A stretch of 54,944 nt of DNA, from contig NZ_JASISW010000031.1 of assembly GCF_030063335.1 (NCBI RefSeq), positions 1 to 54,944 on the forward strand. Direction: 5' to 3'. Made by a program: the position numbers and the translations under genes. Origin of the DNA: Rhodococcus sp. G-MC3 (GTDB lineage: Bacteria; Actinomycetota; Actinomycetes; Mycobacteriales; Mycobacteriaceae). Within the stretch, counting starts at the first letter, position 1. Every line of letters begins with the position of its first letter. This document shows, one piece after another, positions 33,935 to 43,027 of this stretch. The notes beneath the pieces were generated by a model. That model had not been told where the DNA came from. It saw only the letters and a list, made by a program, of their open reading frames with translations, and searched no databases.

Positions 33935-35443
33935 TCAGTACGCGCCATCACTACCTGCCACGGCCTTCAGTGTCTTCGCAATGATCAGCAGATCACCGAC
34001 CATCGACCAGTTCTCGACGTACGAGAGATCCAATCGCACAGTCTCTTCCCATGAAAGATCGCTACGCCCGCTGACCTGCCACAGTCCGGTGATACCTGGC
34101 TTGACAAGAAGTCGTCTACGAACGTCTCCGTCATACGTTTCAACCTCTCGGCGTAAGGGCGGTCTTGGGCCGACAACGCTCATCTCACGTCTGAGGACGT
34201 TGAGGAACTGGGGAAGCTCGTCGATGCTGGAGCGCCGCATGAACTTGCCGACCTTCGTGACCCGAGGATCATCACGCATCTTGAACAGAACGCCGCCCTC
34301 GCTCTCGTTCTGAGCGAGCAACGTGTCGACCTGCTTGTCTGCGTTCTGCACCATGCTGCGGAACTTGATCATCGGGAACGGCTTGCCGTCGATGCCCATA
34401 CGTTCCGACTTGTAGAAGACCGGCCCGCGACTCGTCGCCTTCACCGCAAGTGCGGTCAACAGCAGCACCGGGGAGATGACTAGGATTACCGCAGCAGCAA
34501 ACGCGAAGTCGAACGCAGTCTTACTGAAGCGGGTAGCACCGTTGTACTGAGGCTTCTCTACGTGAATGAGAGGGAAGCCCGCCACAGGACGCATCACCAA
34601 GCGGGGGCCGGCAACATCGACCACACCTGGTGCAACTACCAAGTCTACGTTCTTCTTTTCCAGGTCCCACACCATCTTGCGAATGCCTTTGGTGCCTAGA
34701 TGCTCTGTGGCTGTCACTGCGACTGTGTCGGCCCCCGAAGCCTCGATGGCCTCGACCACACTGTGCTCATCGCCGAGCACGGGGATCGCGTATCCGTCGA
34801 CGAATACGGAGTCACGCTTCGGCTCGTAACCTGGCAGGCACATCCCGACGACGCTGTAACCGGCCGCGGGAGATCGCTCGAACTGTTTTGCCATCGACAC
34901 AGCCGCCTTGCGACTACCCACGATGAGGACAGCTGTCTGGTACTTGCCCTTGCTTCGCTGCGACGCCACACCCTTGCGCCAAAGCCAACGGCTCAGAAGC
35001 AAGGTCAGAAGTCCGACCGGTAGTGCGATGGCCAGGTACAGCCGGGCAATGTCGACTTTGAAAAGTAAGGAGAGGATGGCGATGACGCCGAAGAGGCGGA
35101 ACGTCGCCGAAACGATTCGGCGATACTCCTCGGCACCGTTTCCGATGACCCGGGGTGAACGGGTGCGGAAGATCGCGAGAAATGCGATCCACAGTGCGGC
35201 CAGCGCGACGGACACTCCGGTGTAACTCATCGTTGCTCTGATGCCGTCGGCCTGGATTTCGCCGAAGCGAACCATCTGCGCGAAACCGACTGACAGCACG
35301 ATCGCGACGACGTCCGTCACTCGAAGCCTGTCGATGTATTGGTCTTCCCACACGCGGCGAGACGTCAGGCGTCGCACGCGCCAGGCTTGCTTCTCAGCAG
35401 TCAACCGCTGCGGAGTCTGCTGCACTGATCCGAGTGTTGCCAC
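33935..35443 (-). CDS. polyprenyl glycosylphosphotransferase, priming sugar transferase
   Basis: The 502-residue protein has an N-terminal four-helix membrane region (about residues 40-150), a CoA-binding-like Rossmann region (VLIVGSRKAAVSMAKQF, about 170-187) and a fifth helix (FAFAAAVILVISPVLLLTAL). The C-terminal catalytic core includes FYKSERMGIDG, IKFRSMVQNAD, LPQFLNVLRREMSVVGPRPP and KPGITGLWQVSGRS. It starts polysaccharide synthesis by making undecaprenyl-PP-sugar. The start GTG 35443 is backed by an unusually strong AGGAGGGGGA site. It is the first gene of the minus-strand operon, after a 611 bp non-coding leader. Confidence 0.93.
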   Translation of the reverse strand: MATLGSVQQTPQRLTAEKQAWRVRRLTSRRVWEDQYIDRLRVTDVVAIVLSVGFAQMVRFGEIQADGIRATMSYTGVSVALAALWIAFLAIFRTRSPRVIGNGAEEYRRIVSATFRLFGVIAILSLLFKVDIARLYLAIALPVGLLTLLLSRWLWRKGVASQRSKGKYQTAVLIVGSRKAAVSMAKQFERSPAAGYSVVGMCLPGYEPKRDSVFVDGYAIPVLGDEHSVVEAIEASGADTVAVTATEHLGTKGIRKMVWDLEKKNVDLVVAPGVVDVAGPRLVMRPVAGFPLIHVEKPQYNGATRFSKTAFDFAFAAAVILVISPVLLLTALAVKATSRGPVFYKSERMGIDGKPFPMIKFRSMVQNADKQVDTLLAQNESEGGVLFKMRDDPRVTKVGKFMRRSSIDELPQFLNVLRREMSVVGPRPPLRREVETYDGDVRRRLLVKPGITGLWQVSGRSDLSWEETVRLDLSYVENWSMVGDLLIIAKTLKAVAGSDGAY

Positions 35444-36054
35444 CGACTCCCCCTCCTAGATCAACTCCGGCAGTTTGCGACCGTCGGTCGTGGTTCGATT
35501 TCGAACCTTCTCCAGCCACATCTGCATTGACGTGAAGAGACCGGTCCCTCGTCCGCTACTCGAGCATTCAAATTTTCTCACGTCGACCGGGATACGACTC
35601 ACCAAGTGGTTCACATCACAGAATGATTACGTCGACCCCTCTTTGTTTACCACACTTACGAACACGCGTGAAGGCGTACTGGAGAGAATTCCCAACGCAA
35701 AGTGCATCGACAGAATTCGACTTTCGTTACAGCCTCAACAGCTGGGGTATATTCTGTTCAATAGCACTGCACGGCAACAGTTTTCTGCACTTGCTCACAA
35801 CCGCGGCGGCTCTGCCGCGATCGTTTACCTGACGGAAACAAGAAAGATCGATCGATATTCACATAATCGTCCTATTGATACTGCGAAACCCACCTGACGC
35901 TCGGCCGGTATTGTCAATCAGTCATTCTGACGGTTTTTCATGGATTTCAGCGGCGCGACTTTGGTTATTAATTCGATTGAACGACAATAGATCTCTTTGC
36001 GCGACGCTGTAGCGTCACCAACTGTTTTACGAAGTCAAGCAGGCAGCACACCCG
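35444..36054. other. long intergenic leader upstream of the priming transferase
   Basis: This 611 bp stretch separates ugd from the polysaccharide operon, both on the minus strand. It is AT-richer than the flanking genes between about 35560 and 36000. Open frames there (such as 35475-35897, plus) show no coding character or ribosome-binding site. The operon promoter and an untranslated leader are probably here. No JUMPstart/ops-like element was recognised. Confidence 0.55.
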
Positions 36055-37374
36055 TCACGGACGCCCAAGACCGCGATATGTCCATCCCGCGGCCCGCCAT
36101 TCCTCCGGGTCCAGGCAGTTGCGCCCGTCTATCAGGGTTTTGACCCGAACCACACCATCGAGGTCAGCTGGCTTCAGTGCCTTGAATTCTGCCCACTCGG
36201 TTAGGACCAGCACTACATCGGCTCCCTCACACGCGTCCAACACAGACGACCTGTAGCTGAGCGTGGGAAACAGTTTTTGCGAATTCTCCATAGCTTTCGG
36301 GTCGTACACACTGACCGCGGCGCCCTGGAGTTGGATCTGACCGGCGACGTTGAGAGCGGGTGAATCTCTGACGTCATCGGAATCTGGCTTGAACGCCGCA
36401 CCCAAGACGGCAACGCGAGCGCCTAGGAGCGAACCGCAGGCTTCGCGCGCGAGTTCCACCATCCGTGTGCGCCGGCGCATGTTGATGCTGTCGACCTCGC
36501 GAAGGAAGGTGAGTGCCTGGTCGGCGCCCAGCTCACCCGCTCTAGCCATGAACGCGCGAATGTCCTTCGGCAGGCAACCACCACCGAATCCGATACCCGC
36601 GTTGAGGAACTTGCGGCCGATCCGGTCATCGTGGCCGATCGCGTCCGCGAGGATTTTCACGTCGGCACCGGACGCTTCGCAGACCTCCGCGATGGCATTG
36701 ATGAACGAGATCTTGGTAGCCAAGAATGCGTTGGCAGAAGCCTTGACCAGCTCTGCAGTCGCCAAATCGGTGACCAGAAACGGAATCTTCTCGTCGAGAA
36801 GCTGCGAGTAGACCTCGCGAGCCAGAATTTCGGCCCTGCCCGGCCGCGCTTTGTCTACGCCCAGGACCAGACGGTCGGGATGCAGCGTGTCCTTGACTGC
36901 ATAGCCCTCACGGAGGAACTCCGGGTTCCAGGCGATTTCCACACCCTCGCCGGCAGGGGCGAGTTCGCGAGCCATCACGCCGAGACGCGCGGCCGTGCCG
37001 ACGGGGACGGTGGATTTACCGAAGATGACGGCAGGCTTGGTAAGCAGAGGTGCCAGAGTCTCAATGACCGAGTCGACATAAATCATGTCGGCAGCGAACT
37101 CACCCTTTTTTTGGGGAGTGCCGACGCCCAGGAAGTGGACATCGGCGAAGTCAGCTGCCTCCTGGTAAGAGGAGGTGAAGCGCAGACGGCCCGCGGCGAT
37201 GTTGCGCTGCAAAACCTCTTCCAGCCCGGGCTCGTAGAACGGAACCTCACCGGCTTCGAGCTTGGCAAGCTTGGCCGGGTCGACGTCAACTCCGAGTACG
37301 TCGTGCCCAAGCTCGGCCATGCACACAGCATGGGTCGCGCCGAGGTAGCCGGTCCCGAACACAGTGATCCGCAT
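36055..37374 (-). CDS. ugd: UDP-glucose 6-dehydrogenase
   Basis: Ugd oxidises UDP-glucose to UDP-glucuronate with NAD. The N-terminal Rossmann motif is VFGTGYLGATHAVCMAELGH. Further motifs are VDVDPAKL, FGKSTVPVGTA, the EFLREGYAVKD loop (about residues 150-160), and the catalytic GFGGGCLPKDIRAF with Cys near 260. A C-terminal UDP-binding domain follows (VLGAAFKPDSDDVRDSPA). The 439 residues match the family. It supplies an acidic sugar for the polysaccharide and lies upstream of the operon on the same strand. Confidence 0.93.
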   Translation of the reverse strand: MRITVFGTGYLGATHAVCMAELGHDVLGVDVDPAKLAKLEAGEVPFYEPGLEEVLQRNIAAGRLRFTSSYQEAADFADVHFLGVGTPQKKGEFAADMIYVDSVIETLAPLLTKPAVIFGKSTVPVGTAARLGVMARELAPAGEGVEIAWNPEFLREGYAVKDTLHPDRLVLGVDKARPGRAEILAREVYSQLLDEKIPFLVTDLATAELVKASANAFLATKISFINAIAEVCEASGADVKILADAIGHDDRIGRKFLNAGIGFGGGCLPKDIRAFMARAGELGADQALTFLREVDSINMRRRTRMVELAREACGSLLGARVAVLGAAFKPDSDDVRDSPALNVAGQIQLQGAAVSVYDPKAMENSQKLFPTLSYRSSVLDACEGADVVLVLTEWAEFKALKPADLDGVVRVKTLIDGRNCLDPEEWRAAGWTYRGLGRP

Positions 37375-37870
37375 AGCGTTGTCTTCCCGTCCCTACCAAC
37401 TCGAAACCGAACATCCGATCCGTCAAAGGGTAGCGGTGGATAGCCGTTGTTCGAGCTCCGATGAACGCACGGCGATAACGTGCGCGGCGGCATTCACCAC
37501 CGGATAGACAGTTTGTCGGTCTCACACACCCGAGCAGTAATCACCAGTTCGCCGCTGGGGCAACGAGGCATGAACAGACGATAAACAAGCACCAAGCAGA
37601 AAATCTCTCCTACAAGTCGCCGTGCAGACTGCAGGTCTGGCCGACGCTGCATAAATCGTGTCGAATAGCCATGAGAATCTGCGCCATGCCCAATTGACTG
37701 AACGCGGGCAGCGCGGTTGCCGCTGGCAAGATCGCCCGAATCTGCGACCCTCACGTGCGTCCGCTCCGCGACTTATCCGACACCATGGCGGCGCTGTCGG
37801 CCTCCCCCACGGCCACGTTGCGCGCAGCGCCCGACCTCACGCGAAGAGCTCGTGGGTTCCGATTCTGCAC
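37375..37870. other. intergenic stretch without a recognised gene
   Basis: About 500 bp lie between ugd and the SDR gene. Frames such as 37494-37754 (minus) and 37658-37900 (plus) are short, lack ribosome-binding sites and show no recognisable family. The stretch probably holds the ugd promoter near 37375-37440 and the end of the SDR transcript. No RNA gene was recognised. Confidence 0.5.
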
Positions 37871-38752
37871 TCAGGGCGCAATGTTTTCGAGGTCTGCTAG
37901 CAGGCTCGGGTGCATCGGCTTCCACCCGAGAACCTCACGCGTGTGAGCGCTGGATGACGGCTGGTCGGTTGCAAAGATCTCGCCAAGCGGACCGAAGACC
38001 TCTGCCGCGACCGATTCGACCGGAAGATTCAGACGCCTGCCGATGACTGTAGCGATGTCCCGCACCGCGTCGCCCTCGTCGGCGACGGCATGCCACGCAC
38101 TACCGGCAGGCGCCTGCTCCAACGCAATCCGGAAGAGAGTTGCCGCGTCGAGCGCGTGCACGGCGGGCCAACGCTGAGTGCCATCGCCCGGATAGCCGGA
38201 AACACCTGTTCGACGGGCATTCTGGGTAAGCAAACCGGCGAATCCGCCGTCGCCCTCGTTGTGCACGGTCCGCGGCATTCGCACAGCCGAGGCACGAACA
38301 CCTCGCGAGGCGAAGTCCAACACTGCCGTCACCGTGCGACCACGGCCGCCGACCAGTCCATCCATCGGCAATGGGTCGCTCTCGATCGAGGCACGGCCCG
38401 GTATCCACGGTGTACCGGACACGGTAACGAACGGGCGATCGCTGCCAACGAACTCCTCGGCGATGGCCATCATGGCCGCGGTCTCTTCGGCGACCGAACG
38501 GGCGACGGCATCGGCGGTGCTGAAGTCATTACTGAACGCCAGGTGAATAGCTCCGTCGGCCTTGGATGCCCCGGTGCGAAGCACTTCCAGGTCGGCAAGC
38601 CCTCCCCGTAGCGGCTCCGCGCCTGCCGCGGTGGCCGCACTGGCCGAGGCGTCGGACCGGGCGAGAGCCAGGACAGTGTGGCCGTTGTCGAGTAGCTCGG
38701 CGACGACGGCAGATCCGATCAAACCGGTGCCTCCGGTGACAAATACGCGCAT
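37871..38752 (-). CDS. SDR-family NAD(P)-dependent epimerase/reductase
   Basis: An extended/atypical short-chain dehydrogenase of 293 residues. It has MRVFVTGGTGLIGSAVVAEL (TGxxGxxG cofactor loop), a strand DGAIHLAF, and later RMPRTVHNEGDGGF and WPAVHALDAATLF. The usual YxxxK pair is not obvious, as in the NmrA-like and SAM-dependent-reductase-like relatives encoded beside TetR regulators. It is divergent from the TetR gene at 38839, with two palindromic operators between them, so it is the likely regulated target. Substrate unknown. Confidence 0.85.
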   Translation of the reverse strand: MRVFVTGGTGLIGSAVVAELLDNGHTVLALARSDASASAATAAGAEPLRGGLADLEVLRTGASKADGAIHLAFSNDFSTADAVARSVAEETAAMMAIAEEFVGSDRPFVTVSGTPWIPGRASIESDPLPMDGLVGGRGRTVTAVLDFASRGVRASAVRMPRTVHNEGDGGFAGLLTQNARRTGVSGYPGDGTQRWPAVHALDAATLFRIALEQAPAGSAWHAVADEGDAVRDIATVIGRRLNLPVESVAAEVFGPLGEIFATDQPSSSAHTREVLGWKPMHPSLLADLENIAP

Positions 38753-38771
38753 GAGGATCCTCCGAGAAAGT

Positions 38772-38823
38772 GATGGGACTTATGTCCCATCAACGTAGCA
38801 CCCGATGGGACTCTTGTCCCATC
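38772..38823. promoter_or_regulatory. two palindromic operator copies between the SDR and TetR genes
   Basis: GATGGGAC-N4-GTCCCATC occurs at 38772-38791 (spacer TTAT) and 38804-38823 (spacer TCTT), 32 bp apart start to start, or about three helical turns. Both copies are perfect 8-bp inverted repeats in the 86 bp between the divergent starts. They are almost certainly bound by the TetR protein, controlling both genes. Confidence 0.85.
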
Positions 38824-38838
38824 GCTTAGAATCGGTCC

Positions 38839-39417
38839 ATGGCACGATGGGAACCAGGAGCACGCGAGCGTCTCGTCGTCGCGGCAGTCGATCTGTATGC
38901 CGACCAGGGGTACGACGCCACTACCGTCGCGCAGATCGCCGAGCGTGCCGGCGTCACGAAAAGTACGTTCTTCCGCTACTTCCCCGACAAGCGCGAATTG
39001 CTCGTCGCCGGACAGGAAACACTGAGCACACTGCTCGCCGAGGGCGTCGGCGAAGCACCTGCAGGCGCCAGTCCATTGGACGCCGTGGCCTCTGGACTGG
39101 AGCGCGCATCGAGCGCGATGGGCCAGATGAACCGCGAACTCGCCCCTCGACTGCAAGCAGCCATCGCAGCGAGCAGCGAACTTCAGGAACGCGACGCACT
39201 CAAGAGCGTCGGTCTCGCGACTGCGATGACGGACGCCCTCGTGGCCCGGGGCGTGCCCGAGGCCACCGCGCACCTCGCAGCCGAAATGGGCGTCCTCGCG
39301 TTCAAGCGGGCGTACGCCGAGTGGTCCAAAGATGACCACAGCCCCGACGCCGCTCTCGCACCGTTCACTGTGGCCGCGCTCGACGAATTACGCATCGCTA
39401 GTCAGTCTTTGGGCTGA
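38839..39417 (+). CDS. TetR-family transcriptional regulator
   Basis: The N-terminal DNA-binding domain is textbook TetR_N: ARERLVVAAVDLYADQGYDATTVAQIAERAGV, then KSTFFRYFPDKRELL (about residues 7-55). The 140-residue C-terminal ligand domain is helical and specific to this protein. It starts 15 bp after two palindromes and is divergent from the SDR gene, the classic arrangement of a repressor that answers to the substrate or product of its neighbour. Ligand unknown. Confidence 0.92.
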   Translation: MARWEPGARERLVVAAVDLYADQGYDATTVAQIAERAGVTKSTFFRYFPDKRELLVAGQETLSTLLAEGVGEAPAGASPLDAVASGLERASSAMGQMNRELAPRLQAAIAASSELQERDALKSVGLATAMTDALVARGVPEATAHLAAEMGVLAFKRAYAEWSKDDHSPDAALAPFTVAALDELRIASQSLG

Positions 39418-39483
39418 TGAAACCGAACCTGCCGCCCAAGGTCCGGGGGAACACTAAGAAAACCCGACCGATTGGTTTACAGT

Positions 39484-39509
39484 CATTCCACTAACCCACT
39501 AGTGGAATG
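39484..39509. promoter_or_regulatory. palindromic operator of the YtrA-type GntR cassette
   Basis: CATTCCACTA and TAGTGGAATG form a perfect 10-bp inverted repeat with a 6-base spacer, ending 8 bp before the start of the GntR gene. Its position over the start region suits repression of the whole GntR-ABC operon by its own regulator. A TTGGTTTACA element lies just upstream. Confidence 0.75.
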
Positions 39510-39517
39510 GTGCACAT

Positions 39518-39964
39518 ATGGTCGCGTACCGGATAGACCGGCGCTCCGGCATCCCCGCGTACGTTCAGCTCGTCCTGCAGACCAAACAGGCACTGCGCCT
39601 CGGCGAACTGTCGGTCGGTGACCAGCTGCCCACCGCCAAGGACGTCGTCGGCGCCCTCGCGATCAACCCGAACACCGTGCTCAAGGCATATCGCGAACTC
39701 GAACGCGACGGGCTGGTCGAACCACGGCCAGGGATCGGGACATTCGTCGTCACCTCGCTCGCCAAACCGGGCATGGCCGAAAAGGCCGCACTACAAAGCG
39801 AACTGGATCGGTGGGTCGCACACGCCGACGCAGCAGGTCTGGACCGATCCGATCTCGAGGCGCTTGTCGCCTCCGCACTCGACAACCGGTACCCAACCGC
39901 TCTACATGACACCGCTCTACATCCCCCCGCTCTACATGACACCGAAGGAGCTGGCGAACGATGA
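39518..39964 (+). CDS. GntR regulator of the YtrA subfamily
   Basis: The winged-helix domain covers residues 1-75: IPAYVQLVLQTKQALRLGEL, DQLPTAKDVVGALAINPNTVLKAYRELERDGLVEPRPGIGTFV. The C-terminal part is short (about 70 residues), as in YtrA-type regulators that control their own ABC transporter operons. Near its end is a tandem repeat: ALHDT-ALHPP-ALHDT. Its TGA overlaps the ATPase ATG (ATGA). The palindrome at 39484 is the likely operator. Confidence 0.88.
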   Translation: MVAYRIDRRSGIPAYVQLVLQTKQALRLGELSVGDQLPTAKDVVGALAINPNTVLKAYRELERDGLVEPRPGIGTFVVTSLAKPGMAEKAALQSELDRWVAHADAAGLDRSDLEALVASALDNRYPTALHDTALHPPALHDTEGAGER

Positions 39965-40818
39965 CCGACACGGTCCTGTCCATGACGGACGTCGACAAGT
40001 CGTTTCGGAGAACAAAGGTGCTCGATGCCTGCAGTTTCGACGTGCAGCGAGGCAGCATCACCGCGCTCGTAGGGTCCAACGGTGCAGGCAAATCGACGTT
40101 GATGTCGCTTGCCGTCGGACTACTGATGCCGGACCGTGGATCCATCTCGGTGCTCGGACATGCCGTCGGCCAGCAGGGAATCGCACCCGGGCTGTCCTAT
40201 CTGGCGCAGCACAAGCCGCTCTATGCACGGTTCACGGTGGCCGAGACGCTGCGGTTCGGACGCGCAACCAACACGCAATGGGACGACGCCTACGCGACGG
40301 CACTGGTAGATGCCGCCGGGGTACCGAAGTCCACTCGCATCAAATCGCTGTCCCCCGGCCACCGCACTCGCGTCGCCCTGGCTCTGGCGCTGGGCCGTCG
40401 ACCCGAAGTCCTGCTGCTCGACGAGCCCTTGGCCGATCTCGACCCTGTTGCCCGACGCGCCGTCGCGCAGACGTTGATGCGCGATGCCGCGGAGAACGGA
40501 ACCACCATCGTGATGTCCTCTCATGTTCTCGCCGAACTGGCCGACGTCGCCGATCAACTGATGCTGTTGCAGGGCGGAAGAATTCAACTGTCCGGCTCCC
40601 TCGACGAACTGACCGCAGAGCATTACGTGCTGTCCGGCACTGGCGACCCGTCGACAGTCGTCGGAGTGGGCACGGTGATCTCCGAAGAACTCGGGACTGG
40701 AGGTACGACAGTGGTCGTCCGAGGGGTGCGGCCGCAGCACACCACTGGGTGGCAGATCGACAGTGCCACGCTCGACGACGTCGTCCTCGCCCATCTCAGC
40801 GCTGGGAGCGGCTCGTGA
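39961..40818 (+). CDS. ABC transporter ATP-binding protein
   Basis: The 285-residue ATPase has Walker A GSNGAGKST (about residues 38-46), a Q-loop region LAQHKPLYARFTV, Walker B EVLLLDEPLADLDP (about 143-156) and the switch His in VMSSHVLAELA. The signature motif usually read LSGGQ is LSPGH here, followed by RTRVALALAL; such changes occur in the ytr/export families but are uncommon. It powers the two permeases that follow. It overlaps both neighbours (ATGA upstream, GTGA downstream). Confidence 0.9.
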   Translation: MTDTVLSMTDVDKSFRRTKVLDACSFDVQRGSITALVGSNGAGKSTLMSLAVGLLMPDRGSISVLGHAVGQQGIAPGLSYLAQHKPLYARFTVAETLRFGRATNTQWDDAYATALVDAAGVPKSTRIKSLSPGHRTRVALALALGRRPEVLLLDEPLADLDPVARRAVAQTLMRDAAENGTTIVMSSHVLAELADVADQLMLLQGGRIQLSGSLDELTAEHYVLSGTGDPSTVVGVGTVISEELGTGGTTVVVRGVRPQHTTGWQIDSATLDDVVLAHLSAGSGS

Positions 40819-41873
40819 TCTGGGTGACGTGGCGGCAATTCCGCGCAACCATCCTTGCCGGTGTGCTGACGCCGCTACTGCTGGCACTCGTCATCGCCGC
40901 ATTTACGTTGGCCCTCGGCGACCGCTCCGGTGGATTCGGGCTCTTCGACTGCTTCGGTGTGTCGACGACGCAGTGCCTGCTCGGATCGACGCTGACACTC
41001 TCGAAATTGGCGACGATCGCCTTGCCTGTCATGCTGGGTGTCTTCGTCGGGGTGTCGGTGTTCTCCCGAGACATCGAGCGCCGGACTCACGTCCTCGGCC
41101 TCACCCAGTCCGTGAGCCGGCAGCGTTGGTACTGGACGCGGATACTCGTCGTATTCTCCCCGGTGGTTCTCGCGATGCTCATCCTGGGACTGGTGGCGTA
41201 TTGGTCGCAGTTCCACTCGTTCTCGGGCGGATTCACATTCGCCGGGTACACGGATTCGAGGCTCGAGTTCCCGTCGCTCAGTATGTCGGGACTGGTACCC
41301 GCGGGCTATACAGCACTGGGCCTGACCATCGGTAGCACCGCGGCTCTGGTGCTGCGCAACACGATCGGGGCGATGATCGCGACGCTCGTCGTCATCGTCA
41401 CTGCTCTGATCCTGTTTCCGGTTCAGATTCGGCAGCATTACGCCACAACGCAAGTGGAAGAGCTCACGCTCGAGGAGAGGTTTTCCGCCGATGGCTACTC
41501 GTCGTCGAACTATTCGTCCTCGTTCAACTCGTACAATCCTCGGTGGACGGTCGGGTCCGACTTCGTCGACACCGAAGGTCGGACGATCGTTGTCGACTAC
41601 GACTTCTGCACCTCACTGCCCAACGAATGGCCCGAGCCCAACGACACCGAAACTACTGCTGCATATAATGATCGGGTGAGCACAGCCAACCGCGAGGCCA
41701 TGCAGGCCCGCGTCGAATGCTTGCGGGCCAACGGCATCGACCACTTCGAGAATCGCTACCACGAGGATCGGTTGTTCTGGCGATTCCAACTCACCGAAGC
41801 TGCACTGTGCCTGCTGCTCTCGATCGTTCTGACCCTGGCATCGGTTCCGCTGGTGAGGCGGATCCGACCTTGA
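40815..41873 (+). CDS. ABC transporter permease, first of two paralogues
   Basis: The 352-residue membrane protein has six hydrophobic segments. It begins MIWVTWRQFRATILAGVLTPLLLAL and carries the motif VFSRDIERRTHVLGLTQSVSRQRWYWTR. A large polar domain sits between helices five and six (about residues 215-320), with YDFCTSLPNEW and CLRANGIDHFE. The GTG start overlaps the ATPase stop (GTGA). The same layout and motifs recur in the next gene, showing a tandem duplication. The exported substrate is unknown; antibiotic or lipid export is a guess from the family. Confidence 0.85.
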   Translation: MIWVTWRQFRATILAGVLTPLLLALVIAAFTLALGDRSGGFGLFDCFGVSTTQCLLGSTLTLSKLATIALPVMLGVFVGVSVFSRDIERRTHVLGLTQSVSRQRWYWTRILVVFSPVVLAMLILGLVAYWSQFHSFSGGFTFAGYTDSRLEFPSLSMSGLVPAGYTALGLTIGSTAALVLRNTIGAMIATLVVIVTALILFPVQIRQHYATTQVEELTLEERFSADGYSSSNYSSSFNSYNPRWTVGSDFVDTEGRTIVVDYDFCTSLPNEWPEPNDTETTAAYNDRVSTANREAMQARVECLRANGIDHFENRYHEDRLFWRFQLTEAALCLLLSIVLTLASVPLVRRIRP

Positions 41874-42937
41874 TCTGGTCGGTGTGGCGGCAGCATCGGA
41901 GCGCTCTGATTGTCTCCCTGACAATCGTCGCAGTGATGATCGCTGTCACTTTGATCGCCTCTACATTTGCCGTGAACGAAACAAAGTCATGGGAATTCGG
42001 CAGTATCTGTTCGCGATGGAACGATGTGGGTCCGTGCCGATCGGAGACGGCGTTCACCCTGACCACACTGTTCGCACTGCTGTTGCCTCTGGGGTTCGGC
42101 ATTTTCGTCGGAGCGCCGACCTTCGGCCGAGACATCGAGCAGCGGACTCATGTTGTCGGGCTGACGCAATCGACCAGCCGAGCGCGGTGGTACCTCACCC
42201 GGGTGACCGTCGTGTTCGTGCCGATCTCGCTGGCGATGGTGGGGCTCGGGATGGCGCTGAGGTTGGCATCCACCGTCGGACCCAATTCCCGCGACTACCG
42301 CGCCGACGATCCGATGCATTCGATTCAGTTCTCGCTGTTCGACTTTCCTCACTTCGAGACCACCGGCTTCGCCCTCGGCGGGTACACGTTGCTGACGCTG
42401 CTGGTGGCCAGCACCGCAGCGATCCTGTTCCGCCACGTCATCCTGGCGATGCTCGCCACGTTCTTCGTGTTCCTGGCAGTGCCCGTGGTGCTGACGTTGG
42501 TGGTGCGCGACGACTATGCGGAACCCGTCGCCCTGGCCGAACCGATCGACGGACTCTCGCGTTCGTCGTCATACCCACCGAACCCGTATTACACGGACGA
42601 CGGGACGTGGGTGGTGAAAGCGGGCTACGTCGACGCCGCGGGTTCACGAATGAAAGCCGACTTCGATAGCTGCGCAACTGAACCGTCGGACCGCACACAG
42701 CGAGAAGGCGAGGACGACGAGCTGTACAAGAGCCGGCTCCAGGCGGAATACGCAGCCGAATCCGATGCCTTCGACAACTGCATCCGCGCCCAGGGTATCG
42801 ATCGTTTCGAAATCGAGTATCACGCCGAGAGTAGCTACTGGCGCTTCCAAGCTACCGAGACCGGGCTCATGCTGCTGGTCAGCGGAGCCGTTGCACTGCT
42901 GGGCTACTGGGGTGTTCGGAGGTTGACCCCGCAGTAG
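41870..42937 (+). CDS. ABC transporter permease, second of two paralogues
   Basis: The 355-residue protein mirrors its neighbour: IWSVWRQHRSALIV opening, GRDIEQRTHVVGLTQSTSRARWYLTR, outside domain with ADFDSCATEPSDRTQ and CIRAQGIDRFEIEYH, and a last helix ending in VRRLTPQ. The start is set at TTG 41870, which overlaps the stop of the first permease (TTGA). The longer frame to 41717 would cover its coding end. The two probably form a heterodimer with two copies of the ATPase. Confidence 0.83.
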   Translation: MIWSVWRQHRSALIVSLTIVAVMIAVTLIASTFAVNETKSWEFGSICSRWNDVGPCRSETAFTLTTLFALLLPLGFGIFVGAPTFGRDIEQRTHVVGLTQSTSRARWYLTRVTVVFVPISLAMVGLGMALRLASTVGPNSRDYRADDPMHSIQFSLFDFPHFETTGFALGGYTLLTLLVASTAAILFRHVILAMLATFFVFLAVPVVLTLVVRDDYAEPVALAEPIDGLSRSSSYPPNPYYTDDGTWVVKAGYVDAAGSRMKADFDSCATEPSDRTQREGEDDELYKSRLQAEYAAESDAFDNCIRAQGIDRFEIEYHAESSYWRFQATETGLMLLVSGAVALLGYWGVRRLTPQ

Positions 42938-43027
42938 TAGCGGTGACCGCGGTCAGCGCGAGGAGGCGCCGACCGAGCGATCACGAGCCGATCAGGAAAC
43001 CAGCATGGTCCTATGCGACTCAGGCAT

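Noticed and set aside
37494..37754. Small minus-strand ORF between ugd and the SDR gene
   Set aside because: No ribosome-binding site, no family and mixed codon use; treated as non-coding.
39618..40814. Plus-strand frame running through GntR and ATPase genes into the first permease
   Set aside because: Only the part from GTG 40815 has permease character; the rest is another frame of real genes.
42944..42955. Palindrome TGACCGCGGTCA after the second permease as a terminator
   Set aside because: It is short with no loop, so it cannot form a stable hairpin; at most a protein site.
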